From the NCBI GenBank assembly GCA_014058105.1, contig JACGCM010000560.1, forward strand, positions 2,480,001-2,544,000: a DNA stretch of 64,000 nt, written 5' to 3'. How positions within the stretch are numbered: the stretch's first letter is position 1; each line of letters starts with the position of its first letter. A program made the translations under genes and the position numbers. Below are positions 55,237 to 64,000 of this stretch, piece after piece. The notes beneath the pieces were generated by a model. It was not told the origin of the DNA. It saw only the letters and a list, made by a program, of their open reading frames with translations, and did not search any database. This stretch comes from Kingdonia uniflora (lineage: Eukaryota > Streptophyta > Magnoliopsida > Ranunculales > Circaeasteraceae).

Positions 55237-55819
55237 TGTTGGGTGTGAACTCGAATTGGAAGAATTTTGATATTGTCAAAATCGTTTAAACAACTATGGA
55301 TGTCGTTTGAACAAGTTGTTTGTTTTCACCTTTTGGAACTTGGTTCGTCAGAGTCGTTCGAACGTGTAACATGTTTCTAGGGATGGAATTCTATAGTCGT
55401 CAAAGTTGTTCGAACGAGCTTGGACTTCATTCGAACGATATATGTGTTGGTTGTCCTAGAAGATCGTCTATGACGTTGAATTTTCCTTGAGATCATTTGT
55501 ACTTGTGATTAGTCCTCTAGTATATAAAGAGGACTTAGTTTATTTGTTAAGCTATCCATTCTCTGTGAGTTTAATTCTAGAGAGCTAAAATTTGAGAGAC
55601 TCCATTAAAGCTTGAGAAGCTTGGAGAATATCGTGTATAACCTTTAACCTGTTTAATTAGTGGATTATTCATGGGGAGTGGTTTTTTATCCGCAAGGGTT
55701 TTCCACTTTCCTCCTCCGGGTAAATAATTGTGTTCTTACTTTCGTATAATTTCTTATTGACATTTCTGTTTATCGTTCTTTGGGCAAGGGATTGGGATTA
55801 ACTACCCTGATGCCTAATA
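55237..55819 (+). repeat. 5' LTR of copia F
   Basis: Starts TGTTGGGTGTGAACTCG, ends GATGCCTAATA. Contains several GTTCGAACG palindromes, a TATA-like CTAGTATATAAAGAGGA and GGGGAGTGGTTTTTTATCCG. Pairs with 59347-59950. Confidence 0.92.
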
Positions 55820-55859
55820 ACTGGTGTCAGAACAAGGTTAAGGTTTGTGTGATTAGAGC

Positions 55860-56510
55860 GATGGCCGATATGGAAAAATTAGAAATCGATGAATTCAATG
55901 GATTGAACTTTGGGATTTGAAAGATGCAAGTAGAGGATGTTCTATATGTGAAGGATTGTGATTTTCTTCTAGGATAAATTTTGCCGAAGCCAGCCGATAT
56001 GGATCGTTTGGAGTGAGATTTTCTAAATAAAGATGTTCTAGGTAAAGTTTGTTCAACACTCTCAAGTTTTATTTCTTCTAAATTGCCTAAAGTGAGTACT
56101 GTATTAGAGATGATGGACAAGTTATCAAAGATGTTTGAATCAGCTTTGAGTGATCTAAATTCTTAGAAGTGTATTATAAGTGTTTCAAATTCTCTTCAAC
56201 AGGTTACTTTCAGCGATGTAGTAGAAGTCTTTGGTGATGATTCTCGCATAATACTTCTTGGAGCATCGTTGTTAAGATCGGTTAATTACTCGGATGTTAA
56301 AGTTAGTAGAAAGAGAGTTTTACATATTGAGAATGTAATAAAAGGCGTATAAATGCATGCAATTACAATCACCAAGATATTTGTTGGAATTGCGGTAAAG
56401 TTGGTCATAAGAAGGAAGATTGTAGATCGACGAAGAAGAGAAGATTTCTAAAGAGACGTTCGATGACTTTCTTCTGAGAAGGTAAATATTCTTATAGTAC
56501 CTCAAATCTT
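55860..56510 (+). pseudogene. Copia F gag
   Basis: MADMEKLEIDEFNGLNFGI, stop, KMQVEDVLYVKDCDFLLG, then a degenerate capsid region (DVLGKVCSTLSSFISSKLPK, VSTVLEMMDKLSKMFES) and the zinc knuckle CWNCGKVGHKKEDCRSTKKR (about 56382-56441). This is the copia gag layout F-x-G-x-N-F-x-x-W-K-x-Q-x-x-D-x-L. Several stops. Confidence 0.85.
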
Positions 56511-56522
56511 ATTTCAAATGAT

Positions 56523-56846
56523 TTGTGTGATATGACTTGTGATATTTGGGATAAACCATGTAATTTGATTCATGGTACTCGAGATAAGTCATGGTGGTTG
56601 TCTTATGGTGTTTATAAAACGTCGAGGTTAGGCTTGGTTGCTGCATTGGAAATTATGTCGAGTAAAAAAGAATTGTCTAGCTATGATGACTGTTATTACA
56701 TAGCAGATAATGGAGTTATTCGGATTGTGTTAACGAATAATAATTCCTTAAGTTTGAATATGGTACAAAATGTGTATAGTATGGCTAGAAATATGTTTTC
56801 GAGCCAACTATCGGACTTGGGGTCTTTTGGCTACCTTCAGCAATAA
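56523..56846 (+). pseudogene. Copia F protease-region remnant
   Basis: 107 open codons: DICDIWDKPCNLIHGTRDKS, WWLSYGVYKTSRLG, ALEIMSSKKE, NGVIRIVLTNNNSLSLNMVQ and NVYSMARNMFSSQLSDLGSF. The order corresponds to copia protease (W-x-L-D-S-G ... G-x-V-x-I-x-x-x-N-x-x-x-x-x-L-x-x-V-x-x-V ... N-L-x-S-x-x-x-L-x-x-x-G), but the DSG catalytic triplet is SYG. Confidence 0.6.
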
Positions 56847-57133
56847 TATTTTTAAGATCATGAAGGATGCTACAATTTTAGCTTGGGACAAATGACAAGA
56901 TGCGTTCTTAGGGATGTGTGACGCTAATGATGAGATTATTGGTATTATTACTTCGATGGTGAACTACAGAGCATGGCATAAAAAAACTTGGTCACGTGAG
57001 TATTTGGATGAAAACATTGTTCTCAAGGAGAATACTTGGCAAGTTAAAATCTAAAGATTTGTTCTTTTGTGAAGATGTTATCTTGGTAAAGCAAAGGAAA
57101 GTTGGGTTTCCTAGAAAGAGAAGGAAATGAAAT

Positions 57134-57910
57134 ATGGAATCAAACCACTTATACGATGATGTATTGGAACCGACAAGAGTTAGATTCAATGGGGGATTTC
57201 ATGGTTTTGTTGTTTTCATTCGTGATTCCACACGAGAGCTTGGTGTACATTTCTTGAAAAATGAAACGAATTGGTTTGATGTCTTCGCTAGATGGAAAGC
57301 TTGGGTTGAGATTGAGATGGGTTTAATGTTGAAGTGTCTTGGGTTTAACGGTGATGGTGATCAATTTTGTTATGATAAATTTGTTATAGATAAAGTATTT
57401 ATTGGGATTGAAAGGCTTGAGAAGATCACAATAATACTACAAGAGTTTGGTACGGCTGAAAGTGTGGTCCATGTGATTACTGATAGAGCGCGAAGTATGA
57501 AATATTTCATCGAGTTGTCAAAGCAGTTTTGGGCGAATTTGATAGTTTTGGCATTTGATATAGAGTCTTGGTATGCATTGGATCTTGGACTATTAGAAGA
57601 GATCACTTGGGCAAAAAAGGAGGCAATCATTTATACTTCTTTGGTCTATTCTAGTAGTCGATCATTACTAGATTATATGTCTAGTTTGTGCATGTTCATT
57701 GGATATGTTTGTGATGATTTTGATGATCGATCTTGTAATGCGAAGAATCAAAAAATTATAAAACTTATTAATGTGATATCCAATGGTGATGTCTTTTGTG
57801 AAGACATGGATAAGTGGACCAGAAAAGTGGATTTATCAGGGTCATGTGAGTATGTAAAAATCTCTTTAGAGATAGTATTGGAACCATTGGTTAAAAAGGT
57901 CCAGCGATAG
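57134..57910 (+). pseudogene. Copia F integrase remnant, 258 codons open but catalytic residues lost
   Basis: LEPTRVRFNGGFHGFVVFIR, DSTRELGVHFLKNETNWFDV, FARWKAWVEIEMGLMLKCLG and FNGDGDQFCYDKF follow copia integrase position by position, as does DRARSMKYFIELSKQFWANL, YALDLGLLEEITWAKKEA and NAKNQKIIKLINVISNGDVF. The Asp pair of the core and the S-D-N-G-G-E motif are replaced (F-N-G-D-G-D), and the third catalytic Glu region (P-Q-Q-N-G-x-x-E) is unrecognisable. It looks like a coherent protein but is best read as a decayed integrase whose frame happens to be open. Confidence 0.7.
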
Positions 57911-59346
57911 CCGCATACTCCTCCGATTGTAATGAAAAGAAGAACCAAGGTTTCAAGACCTACGGCCCATTATCATTACTCTCGACATTGTTTGTGGCTA
58001 GCCGGTATTGGTGATCACTAAAAGGCAGCTATACAAGGTGAGGTCATGGGCAATTGGGAGCTTGTTAATGGATGATGATGAGATAGGATCTTAATCGTCA
58101 TATCGGGTATAGGATGTAATCCTATTACCAATGGTAAAGTTCTTTACTTCACAAGTTGGTTTACAAGTTAAACAAGAACAAGTTTGTTCAAGCGGTTCAA
58201 GGTAAAATTTGTGGTAGAGAGCTTTCAAGAAGGAACAGGTGTTTATGTCAAGATGTTTTAGTTCACCGGTTGTGAAGGTAGTTGTATTCTGGTGGCTTTG
58301 TGTTTCGGATTGAGTGATTCTTGATACGAAATGAAAAATTCTTCATGATTTATCCTATTGAATATGGGTATGCAAGTTGGCTACATGGATACATAGTTAC
58401 TGGGTGAAGTTGCATTATGGAGGCTCATACATGAGAGTTTCATATGCGTATTCGAGATATACACCGAAACGATGGGGATCAATGTTAGATATATGTTTAT
58501 ATCATTTGTAGATTTATGAAGTACCACAGAGACCATTGTTGATGTTATGAGTTTTGAGAACTCATGGATCATCCGTTCTTAGAGTATGGATGATATGCTA
58601 GTTGCGTATGCAAGTTCTAGCATGGGTGAGATTGAAGAGTCATGGGAACGGTTATCTCAATAAAGGGTTGGACCGATGGATTGGTTAATCCTTTTCATAT
58701 GGTATAGTACAATAGGAAGAACGTGAAGCAGAAGTTGTTATTGGCATAGTACATTGAGACTGGTTGGAGTATTATTTGGAAGTACACCATTTGTCGTTAC
58801 TTCAGGCTTGAGACACGTATTTGTTTGGCTATGGAATACGATATGAGTTTAGATCGAGGTATGTCTAACTCATTGATGATTTGTTTGCTAATATATGTCA
58901 TTGTTTACATGAGACCAGAGTTTTCTCATAAAGTAGAAGTTGTGAGACGTTGATAATAAATATTATGTATTTGAAGAAGACTCGGCTGTAGCTCATAGCT
59001 ATGGAGTGATTCTTGTTTGGCTTGCAGGGTTGTGTTCACTTGTGATAGCAGAGTACGTTAGTGACATCAAAAGGGCTACTATTTTGTGGTATTACATCAA
59101 AGATACTTAGGTATCGAGAATGTAATGGTTAATTACATCATTGATTGCAAAGGCATAAGTACGGTACGGCTTTGAAAGTTTGTAAGGGGATGTTCTTGAT
59201 TGTATTGTTGAGAAAAATATTTAAAAAACATTAATACATGGTTTTGTGTGGTACAATAGCTTTTGGCGTAAAGAGTTTGGTTTGACACAGTTATAAGTGT
59301 GGTTACTTTGAAGATGGGTTATGGGATTCAATTTCAAGTGAGAGAT
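57911..59346 (+). pseudogene. Copia F RT/RNase H, beyond recognition in most parts
   Basis: Short in-order remnants only: MGNWELVNG (like the start of copia RT), TAFLHG-like and YGVILVWLAGL-like pieces, each separated by stops. No YVDD motif is visible. The right LTR starts at 59347. Confidence 0.45.
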
Positions 59347-59950
59347 TATTGGGTGAGAACTCGAATTTGAAGAATTCTGATATTGTCGAAGCCATTCGAA
59401 TGACTATGGATGTCGTTCGAACGAATTGTCTATTTTCGCCTTTTGGAACTTGGTTCGTCAAAGTCGTTCGAACGAGCTTGGATGCCATTCGAACGAGTTA
59501 CATGTTTCTAGGGCTAGAATCCTTTAGTCGTCTAAGTCATTCAAACGAGCTTGGACTTCGTTCGAACAAGATGTGCGTTGGTTGTCCTGGAAGATCGTCT
59601 GTGACGTTGAGTTTACCTCCAGATCCGTTCTATTTGTGATTAGTCCTCTAGTATATAAAGAGGACTTAGTTTATTTGTTGAGCTATCCTTTCTCTACGAG
59701 TTTAATTCTACAGAGCTAGAACTTGAGAGACTCCATTAAATTTGGAGAAGCTTGGAGAATATCGTGTATAACCTTTAACCTATTTGATTAGTAGATTGTT
59801 CACAGGGAGTGGTTTTTTATCCGCAAGGGTTTTCCACTTCCCTCCACTGGGTAAATAATTATGTTCTTACTTTTGTATAATTTCTTATTAACATTTCCAT
59901 TTATCGTTCTTTGGGCGAGGGATTGGGATTAACTACCCTGATTCCTACCA
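59347..59950 (+). repeat. 3' LTR of copia F
   Basis: Starts TATTGGGTGAGAACTCG (TG mutated to TA) and ends GATTCCTACCA. It carries the GTTCGAACG palindromes, TATATAAAGAGGA and GGGAGTGGTTTTTTATCCG shared with 55237-55819. Confidence 0.92.
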
Positions 59951-59955
59951 CCAAG

Positions 59956-61900
59956 TTGGATGTCAAGGCAAAAAAATGCCTCTTTATCGGCTATGATGAA
60001 AGGAAGAAAGGATGGAAATGTATGAATCCTAAAAACAATGTGTTCATGGTTTCTAGGGATGTTATGTTTGATGAGGCTTCTTCTTATTATGAGAAGAACA
60101 TTTCCAAGGCTAATGGTATGGGTGATGATGACACCTATACTCATATCGAGCTAGATTTGAAAGAAGGCATTTCAGTGACGCCTAATGTTCCTGCATCATC
60201 TACTATGTCTTCTTCAACATTAGTTGAGGATGGTGATAAGGGGAGTGATACTATCTTGCATGAGAAACAAAGTAACCAATGGAATGATGATGTTGTTGGA
60301 GAAGTGGAGAATCTTCCACTTCTTATAAGATCGATGGGAACTATTGTGAAGCCCATTCGTTATAGAGATGGTGCATATGCTAATCTCTACTATTGTTTTC
60401 ATGTTGGCCCAGTTGTTCATGAGCCTTCTTGTTTTGATGAAGCTTATGGGGTAAAAGAGTGGGATGATGTTATGGAAGAAGAGATGAAGGCCCTTGTTAA
60501 AAATGAAACTTGGGACCTTGTATCAAAACCAAAGGATGTAAAATTGGTGACTTGTAAATGGGTTTACAAGACTAAGCAATTGTGGATGATAGTGTTGATC
60601 ATTACAAAACGCGACTTGTGACTCGTGGTTTTTCTCAAAAGTATGGAGAAGATTATGAGGAAAGATTTAGTCCCGTGGCATAGATGACAACGGTTCGGGT
60701 TTTGATTTCTTTGGCGGCGTTTCACGGCTGGAAATTATGGCAACTTGATGTTTAAAATGATTTCTTATATGGGAAGATCGACAAAGACATCTATATGGAG
60801 GAACCGCCGGGGTTTACTTCACGTGATAATCCAAAGTTTGTGTGCAAGCTTTAGAAAATGCTTTATGGGTTGAAGCAAGCACCTAGAGCATGGTATGGTA
60901 AGATTGCAAAATATTTATTATTTTGCGGTTTTGTTGCTTCTAACTTCGATTCTAGCCTATTTATGATGAAAGATGGCAAGTTGCATATGATTGTTCTTTT
61001 GTATGTGGACGATATGATCGCCATGGCTAATGATGATGGTGAGATTGCAAAGCTTTGGGCGGATCTCTCCGTGAGGCTTGAAATGAAGGACTTGGGGGAG
61101 GTTAGTCATTTTCTTGGTTTGGAGGTAGAAAATGTGAATGGTGGGGTTTTCATATCGCAAAAGAGTTATGCCAAGAAGATTATCTCTAGGCATGGAATGA
61201 ATTAAAGTAAGCGATGTTCTATTCCTCTTGATGCTAACATAAAGCTCTGTCGTGATGAAGGTAAGTTACTTTCGGATCCTCGACCATATCATACTTTAGT
61301 GGGTAGTTTAATTTACTAAACTATCATAAGGCTGGAATTTTTTTTTCGGTTGGACTTGTAAATCGGTTTATGCGAGCTCCAAGGAAACCCCATCTTGATG
61401 TGGCAAAGAGTATTTTAAAGTATATTATGTCGACGATTGATATGGGGCTTATATTCAAGAATGGTGTTGGTCTTGATTTACATGGTTTTACCGATGCTGA
61501 TTATGGTGGTGATTTAGATGGTTGAAAATCTACTTCGGGGTATGTTTTCTTTTGTGGTTTTTCATGTGTTTTTTGGTGTAGTAAGAAATAAGATTCGGTT
61601 TCTCTTTCAACAACGAAAGTGAAGTACAAGGCAGTCTTGTGACTCAAGAGTGTGTTTGGCTAGGTCGGTTGGTTAAGGTTGTGCTTTCCCCTATCTATTA
61701 TCCAACTCCTATCCATGGTGAAAACCAAAGTGTTATTAATTTGGCATCAAATCCAATTTGTCATGCAAGGAAAAAGCACATAGAAATTGAGCATCACTAT
61801 ATACAAAGTAATGACAACATTACTAATATTTTCATGAAATCACTTTCCAAAGGGACATTTGGGAAACTTCATCTCAGTTTGGGTTGGTCTCTTTAAAATC
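59956..61900 (+). pseudogene. Copia C2 RT and RNase H
   Basis: LDVKAKKCLFIGYDERKKGW and VSRDVMFDEASSYYEKN end the integrase/linker. RT: EWDDVMEEEMKALVKNETWD, KLVTCKWVYKTK, a frameshift at about 60575, then LYGLKQAPRAWYGKIAKYLL, DSSLFMMKDGKLHMIVLLYV and the intact active site YVDDM (about 61000), EMKDLGEVSHFLGLEV. RNase H: ECVWLGRLVKVVLSPI, NQSVINLASNPICHARKKHI and EIEHHYI. Stops near 60683, 60752, 60854, 61202 and 61525 break it. It is the best preserved RT in the window. Confidence 0.92.
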
Positions 61901-61915
61901 ACTTTAATGGGGGAG

Positions 61916-62219
61916 TGTTAAAGTTAGAGTGGTTTTCTAGGCGTTTGGTTTGCATGGTGTTGTTGGTGCATGAACCTCATTAATTTTATGTTCCTTTATT
62001 TTCTCTAGGTTAGCCTATTTATGCTAGGTTCATGTTAGTTTTCATTGGTATCAAACAATAGTCTTTAGCTATTCTCTTGTATTCTATTGTAAGTTTCAGT
62101 TTCATCTTTGAACTTATCTTCTTCTTCATTTTATGGTTGTCGGCTCTTAGCTAGTGTAACTTCGGTTCACTACCGATGAAAGGAGAATTCTGGTTATTGT
62201 GGTTCTCTCTTTCTTTACA
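61916..62219 (+). repeat. 3' LTR of copia C2
   Basis: TGTTAAAGTTAGAGTGG to TTCTTTACA, after the polypurine AATGGGGGAG. Right flank TGAAT equals the left flank of the 5' LTR at 39015-39019. Confidence 0.95.
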
Positions 62220-62244
62220 TGAATTTTATTTTGCTTATTTTCAG

Positions 62245-62781
62245 TTTGTTGTGGCACTGGCCATGGGAGTTACAGAGAGGAAGAAAGACAGAAAAGATGA
62301 GAACAAATTCTATCAACTAGGTAAAGATAATAACTCTTTTATTAAAGCACATTTACTTTAAAATCAAGCTGTATCACATTGCTAGTAACATTTAATATAT
62401 GTCGCCTTCTTCACATTAGGACATTCTTTGTCATTAGAAACATGTGCTTAACTGACATTTTTTCCTCTAATGACCATGATACAGTCCTAAAACGTTTCAC
62501 GACTGTTGTCAAAAACCATCACTATCATTAATTGTACTTTCCTCTACATTTTACATGTTTTAGATTTGAATTATAGGTAAGGACTTACACTTTTTAATTG
62601 TGTACTACATAGTAGTTTCAACTTTCAACTATTCTTCATTTTTCATTTTATTTTTGATGTGCAGTGTGAACGATTTTAAAGAATTTGCGGATGCCCAAAA
62701 GTCCGTTAAAGACAAAGGCGTCATAGTCCCGTGGCATCCCCAGATGATGTTGTTGTAGCCAGAGCAGTTCGATTTTGCTAA
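62245..62781 (+). pseudogene. PREP1: PREP1 last exons (GVTER ... and DFKEFADAQKSVKDKGV ...)
   Basis: Exon 62245-62320 (after TTATTTTCAG, before GTAAAG): frames LLWH then MGVTERKKDRKDENKF, matching the L-L-R-Y-L-L-G-V-T-E-E-E-R-Q segment. Exon 62665-62781 (after GATGTGCAG): NDFKEFADAQKSVKDKGVIV, a shift, then VASPDDVVVARAV, matching the C-terminal KDFKEFADA...DKGVVVAVASPDDV. A TAA near 62779 is close to the natural end of the protein. The intron between them (62321-62664) holds nothing else. Confidence 0.88.
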
Positions 62782-63003
62782 AGTGAATGATTCTCTAGGG
62801 AACAAAAATAGCCACTACATGCACATACTAGATATATAATTATAAAAGAATTTTGTTCCTCCACAACACGAATGCTTAAATTGGGAAAACTCCTTATAGT
62901 GATTAGGAAAATGGTTTAGTGTCGCCTCTGATATTGTTTCTAATAATTATTTAATTTTAAAGGCAAATAAAATTATTTCATTGATCTTTTTTTTAAGTAC
63001 AAA

Positions 63004-63503
63004 TGTAGTGCCTGCTATTTGTGAAGAAGAGTAGTTGGGATTTTAATCCACAATCGAATTGAGATTGACCTAATTTGAAGAATAAATATGAAGAACAAAC
63101 AATTGGTGGGAGAATTTCCCTTTTAGAGCTTCAATTGCTCAATCTCTTGATTTCAATTGAATTCCTTTCAAAACCCTAAGTCTCTCTTACAAAAACATGA
63201 ATCCTCTCTCTTTGCTTAGCTTTACCCTTTTATAGAGGTTACAAGTTTCTAGCTACAAAATGGACCAAAATGTCTTTCACGACCTAACTCTAAGCTAAAT
63301 CGTACCTCTGTTTGAACAAAACAATACTCTGTTTGAACAAAAAATGAGTGTATTCGAACAGACAAAAACTCTATTCGAATAATTTACACAGACATAAAAG
63401 TATGTTCGAATAGAGTAATGTGTATTCGAACATACATACTAAATATCAATTCGAATAAACTATTTAAAAAGTCAAAAAAAATAACCTAGATCCTCCTGGA
63501 TCA
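63004..63503 (-). repeat. 3' LTR of gypsy H
   Basis: On the + strand TGTAGTGCCTGC to CTCCTGGATCA, followed by TGGCTCCCCCCTTT, the complement of a polypurine tract (AAAGGGGGGAGCCA). It contains many TATTCGAATA/GTTTGAAC-like palindromes. The left limit is inferred from the TG and is less certain than the right. Confidence 0.7.
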
Positions 63504-64000
63504 TGGCTCCCCCCTTTAAGGGCCTTGAGCTTCTTCTCAAGCTAGAACTTGAGATGTGGGAATGCGGCTGTGCCCATTTATCTATTGTACCACTTCAACT
63601 TACTAGGTAATTAACCATTCTTCCCAACTCAGAACAACTTAATACTACCCCGTCTTGTAGCATAAACTTTCTTCTCTAGAATACTATCCTTCTACAATGG
63701 ATCTTCTCTTTCCATTCATAAGTCATCAACTGACGGTAGGTGAGTGTCGATTGTAGAGTCTTCATCTAAAAGAGACGGCTTAAACAGCTTTAGATGCTCG
63801 GCCTTAATCACCTAATACATCTTCACGAAAGGTGGCAAGTTCAATTGGAATGCATTGTCACCATTCTTCTTGAGTATCATAAATGGACCATAACGAATAG
63901 GCTTGAGTTTTTTTACCTTCCCCCTTTAGTTGTTCCTTGCCCAAATGCAACCAAACTAGGTCACCCTTTAGAAAAGTACACTCAACTCGATGTCTTTCGT
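63504..64000 (-). pseudogene. Gypsy H integrase C-terminus, running off the window
   Basis: On the minus strand, from 64000: VTWFGCIWARNN, GKVKKLKPIRYGPFMILKKN, GDNAFQLNLPPFVKMY, a stop, VIKAEHLKLFKPSLLDEDST and LPSVDDLWMEREDPLWKGSI, then RRGSIKLF and PSKLKWY. This is the integrase C-terminal (GPF/Y) module of plant gypsy elements with K-x-I-R-Y-G-P-F and D-N-A-F-x-L-x-L-P. At least two stops. Confidence 0.85.

Larger units (their letters stand above)
55237..59950 (+). mobile_element. Copia F, inserted in C2 integrase
   Basis: LTRs 55237-55819 and 59347-59950; perfect target duplication CCAAG (55232-55236 and 59951-59955). Removing F restores the C2 frame ARRTK|LDVKAKKC. Primer site TGGTGTCAGAAC (55822-55833). 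Inside: gag with CCHC knuckle (55860-56480), protease-like region, integrase ORF of 258 codons (57134-57910) and very degraded RT (57911-59340). No domain keeps its active site. Confidence 0.92.
39020..62219 (+). mobile_element. Copia C2, full-length but carrying nested elements
   Basis: 5' LTR 39020-39241 plus 53264-53344 (split by copia B), primer site TGGTATCAGAGC (53345-53356), gag/protease/integrase 53358-55231, RT/RNase H 59956-61900, polypurine AATGGGGGAG (61907-61915) and 3' LTR 61916-62219. Target duplication TGAAT is perfect (39015-39019 and 62220-62224). Removing B (39242-53263), the solo LTR (53924-54497) and F (55237-59950) leaves a normal-sized element of about 4 kb. It lies in the PREP1 intron between exons 37656-37833 and 62245-62320. 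Confidence 0.92.

Noticed and set aside
57134..57910. Novel host gene of 258 codons
   Set aside because: It follows copia integrase residue by residue and lies between F gag and the F 3' LTR, so it is a decayed integrase.

Overview
The window is nuclear DNA of a flowering plant, most likely a eudicot. It is AT-rich heterochromatin-like sequence made almost entirely of decayed, nested transposable elements. Evidence for a plant: Ty1/copia and Ty3/gypsy polyproteins of plant type, a PIF/Harbinger MYB/SANT-like gene, CACTA termini, plant gene remnants with plant-style introns (PREP1, UFD2/PUB1, NRAMP, an IDM1-like GNAT protein, an F-box-associated domain), and a plastid 23S rRNA fragment. I cannot name the species. 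No gene in the window looks intact and functional.

The thread joining the window is one host gene, the 3' half of a presequence protease (PREP1, mitochondrial/plastid M16 metalloprotease). Its exons occur in order on the + strand at 767-851, 948-1043, 30387-30750, 37656-37833, 62245-62320 and 62665-62781. Every large block between them is inserted DNA. The coding sequence has stops and frameshifts, so this is a pseudogene spread over about 62 kb.

Layout. (1) 1-572: 3' end and LTR of a chromodomain gypsy element (A1). (2) 767-2554: PREP1 exons and intron, with a 33-bp minisatellite. (3) 2555-30351: a second gypsy element (A2). Its 5' LTR is cut in two by a PIF/Harbinger element (2653-17596), which is itself cut by a Tat-lineage gypsy element on the minus strand (4072-16006). 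That Tat element has an archaeal-type RNase H, nine 59-bp tandem repeats and an antisense, apparently spliced gene. The A2 interior (about 18.5-26 kb) carries same-strand fragments of four host genes, then a CACTA 3' terminus at 27335, then A2 pol and 3' LTR. (4) 30387-37833: PREP1 exons flanking two copia pieces of one family fused head to head (D minus, E plus). E also holds a solo LTR and a plastid 23S rRNA fragment. (5) 37927-62219: a copia family C. A truncated 5' copy is followed by a full-length element (39020-62219, TSD TGAAT) with three nested insertions: copia B in its 5' LTR (39242-53263), a solo LTR (53924-54497) and copia F (55237-59950). Copia B itself contains a 7-kb CACTA transposon (44197-51221) that carries most of an NRAMP metal-transporter gene. 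(6) 62245-62781: the last PREP1 exons. (7) 63004-64000: 3' LTR and integrase end of a minus-strand gypsy element (H) that runs off the window.

The nesting gives a relative order: C into PREP1, then tandem duplication of the PREP1/C junction, then B into the duplicated C LTR, then CACTA into B; and A2, then Harbinger, then Tat. All calls come from reading motifs and repeats by eye. Family assignments rest on remembered motifs and were not checked by database search.
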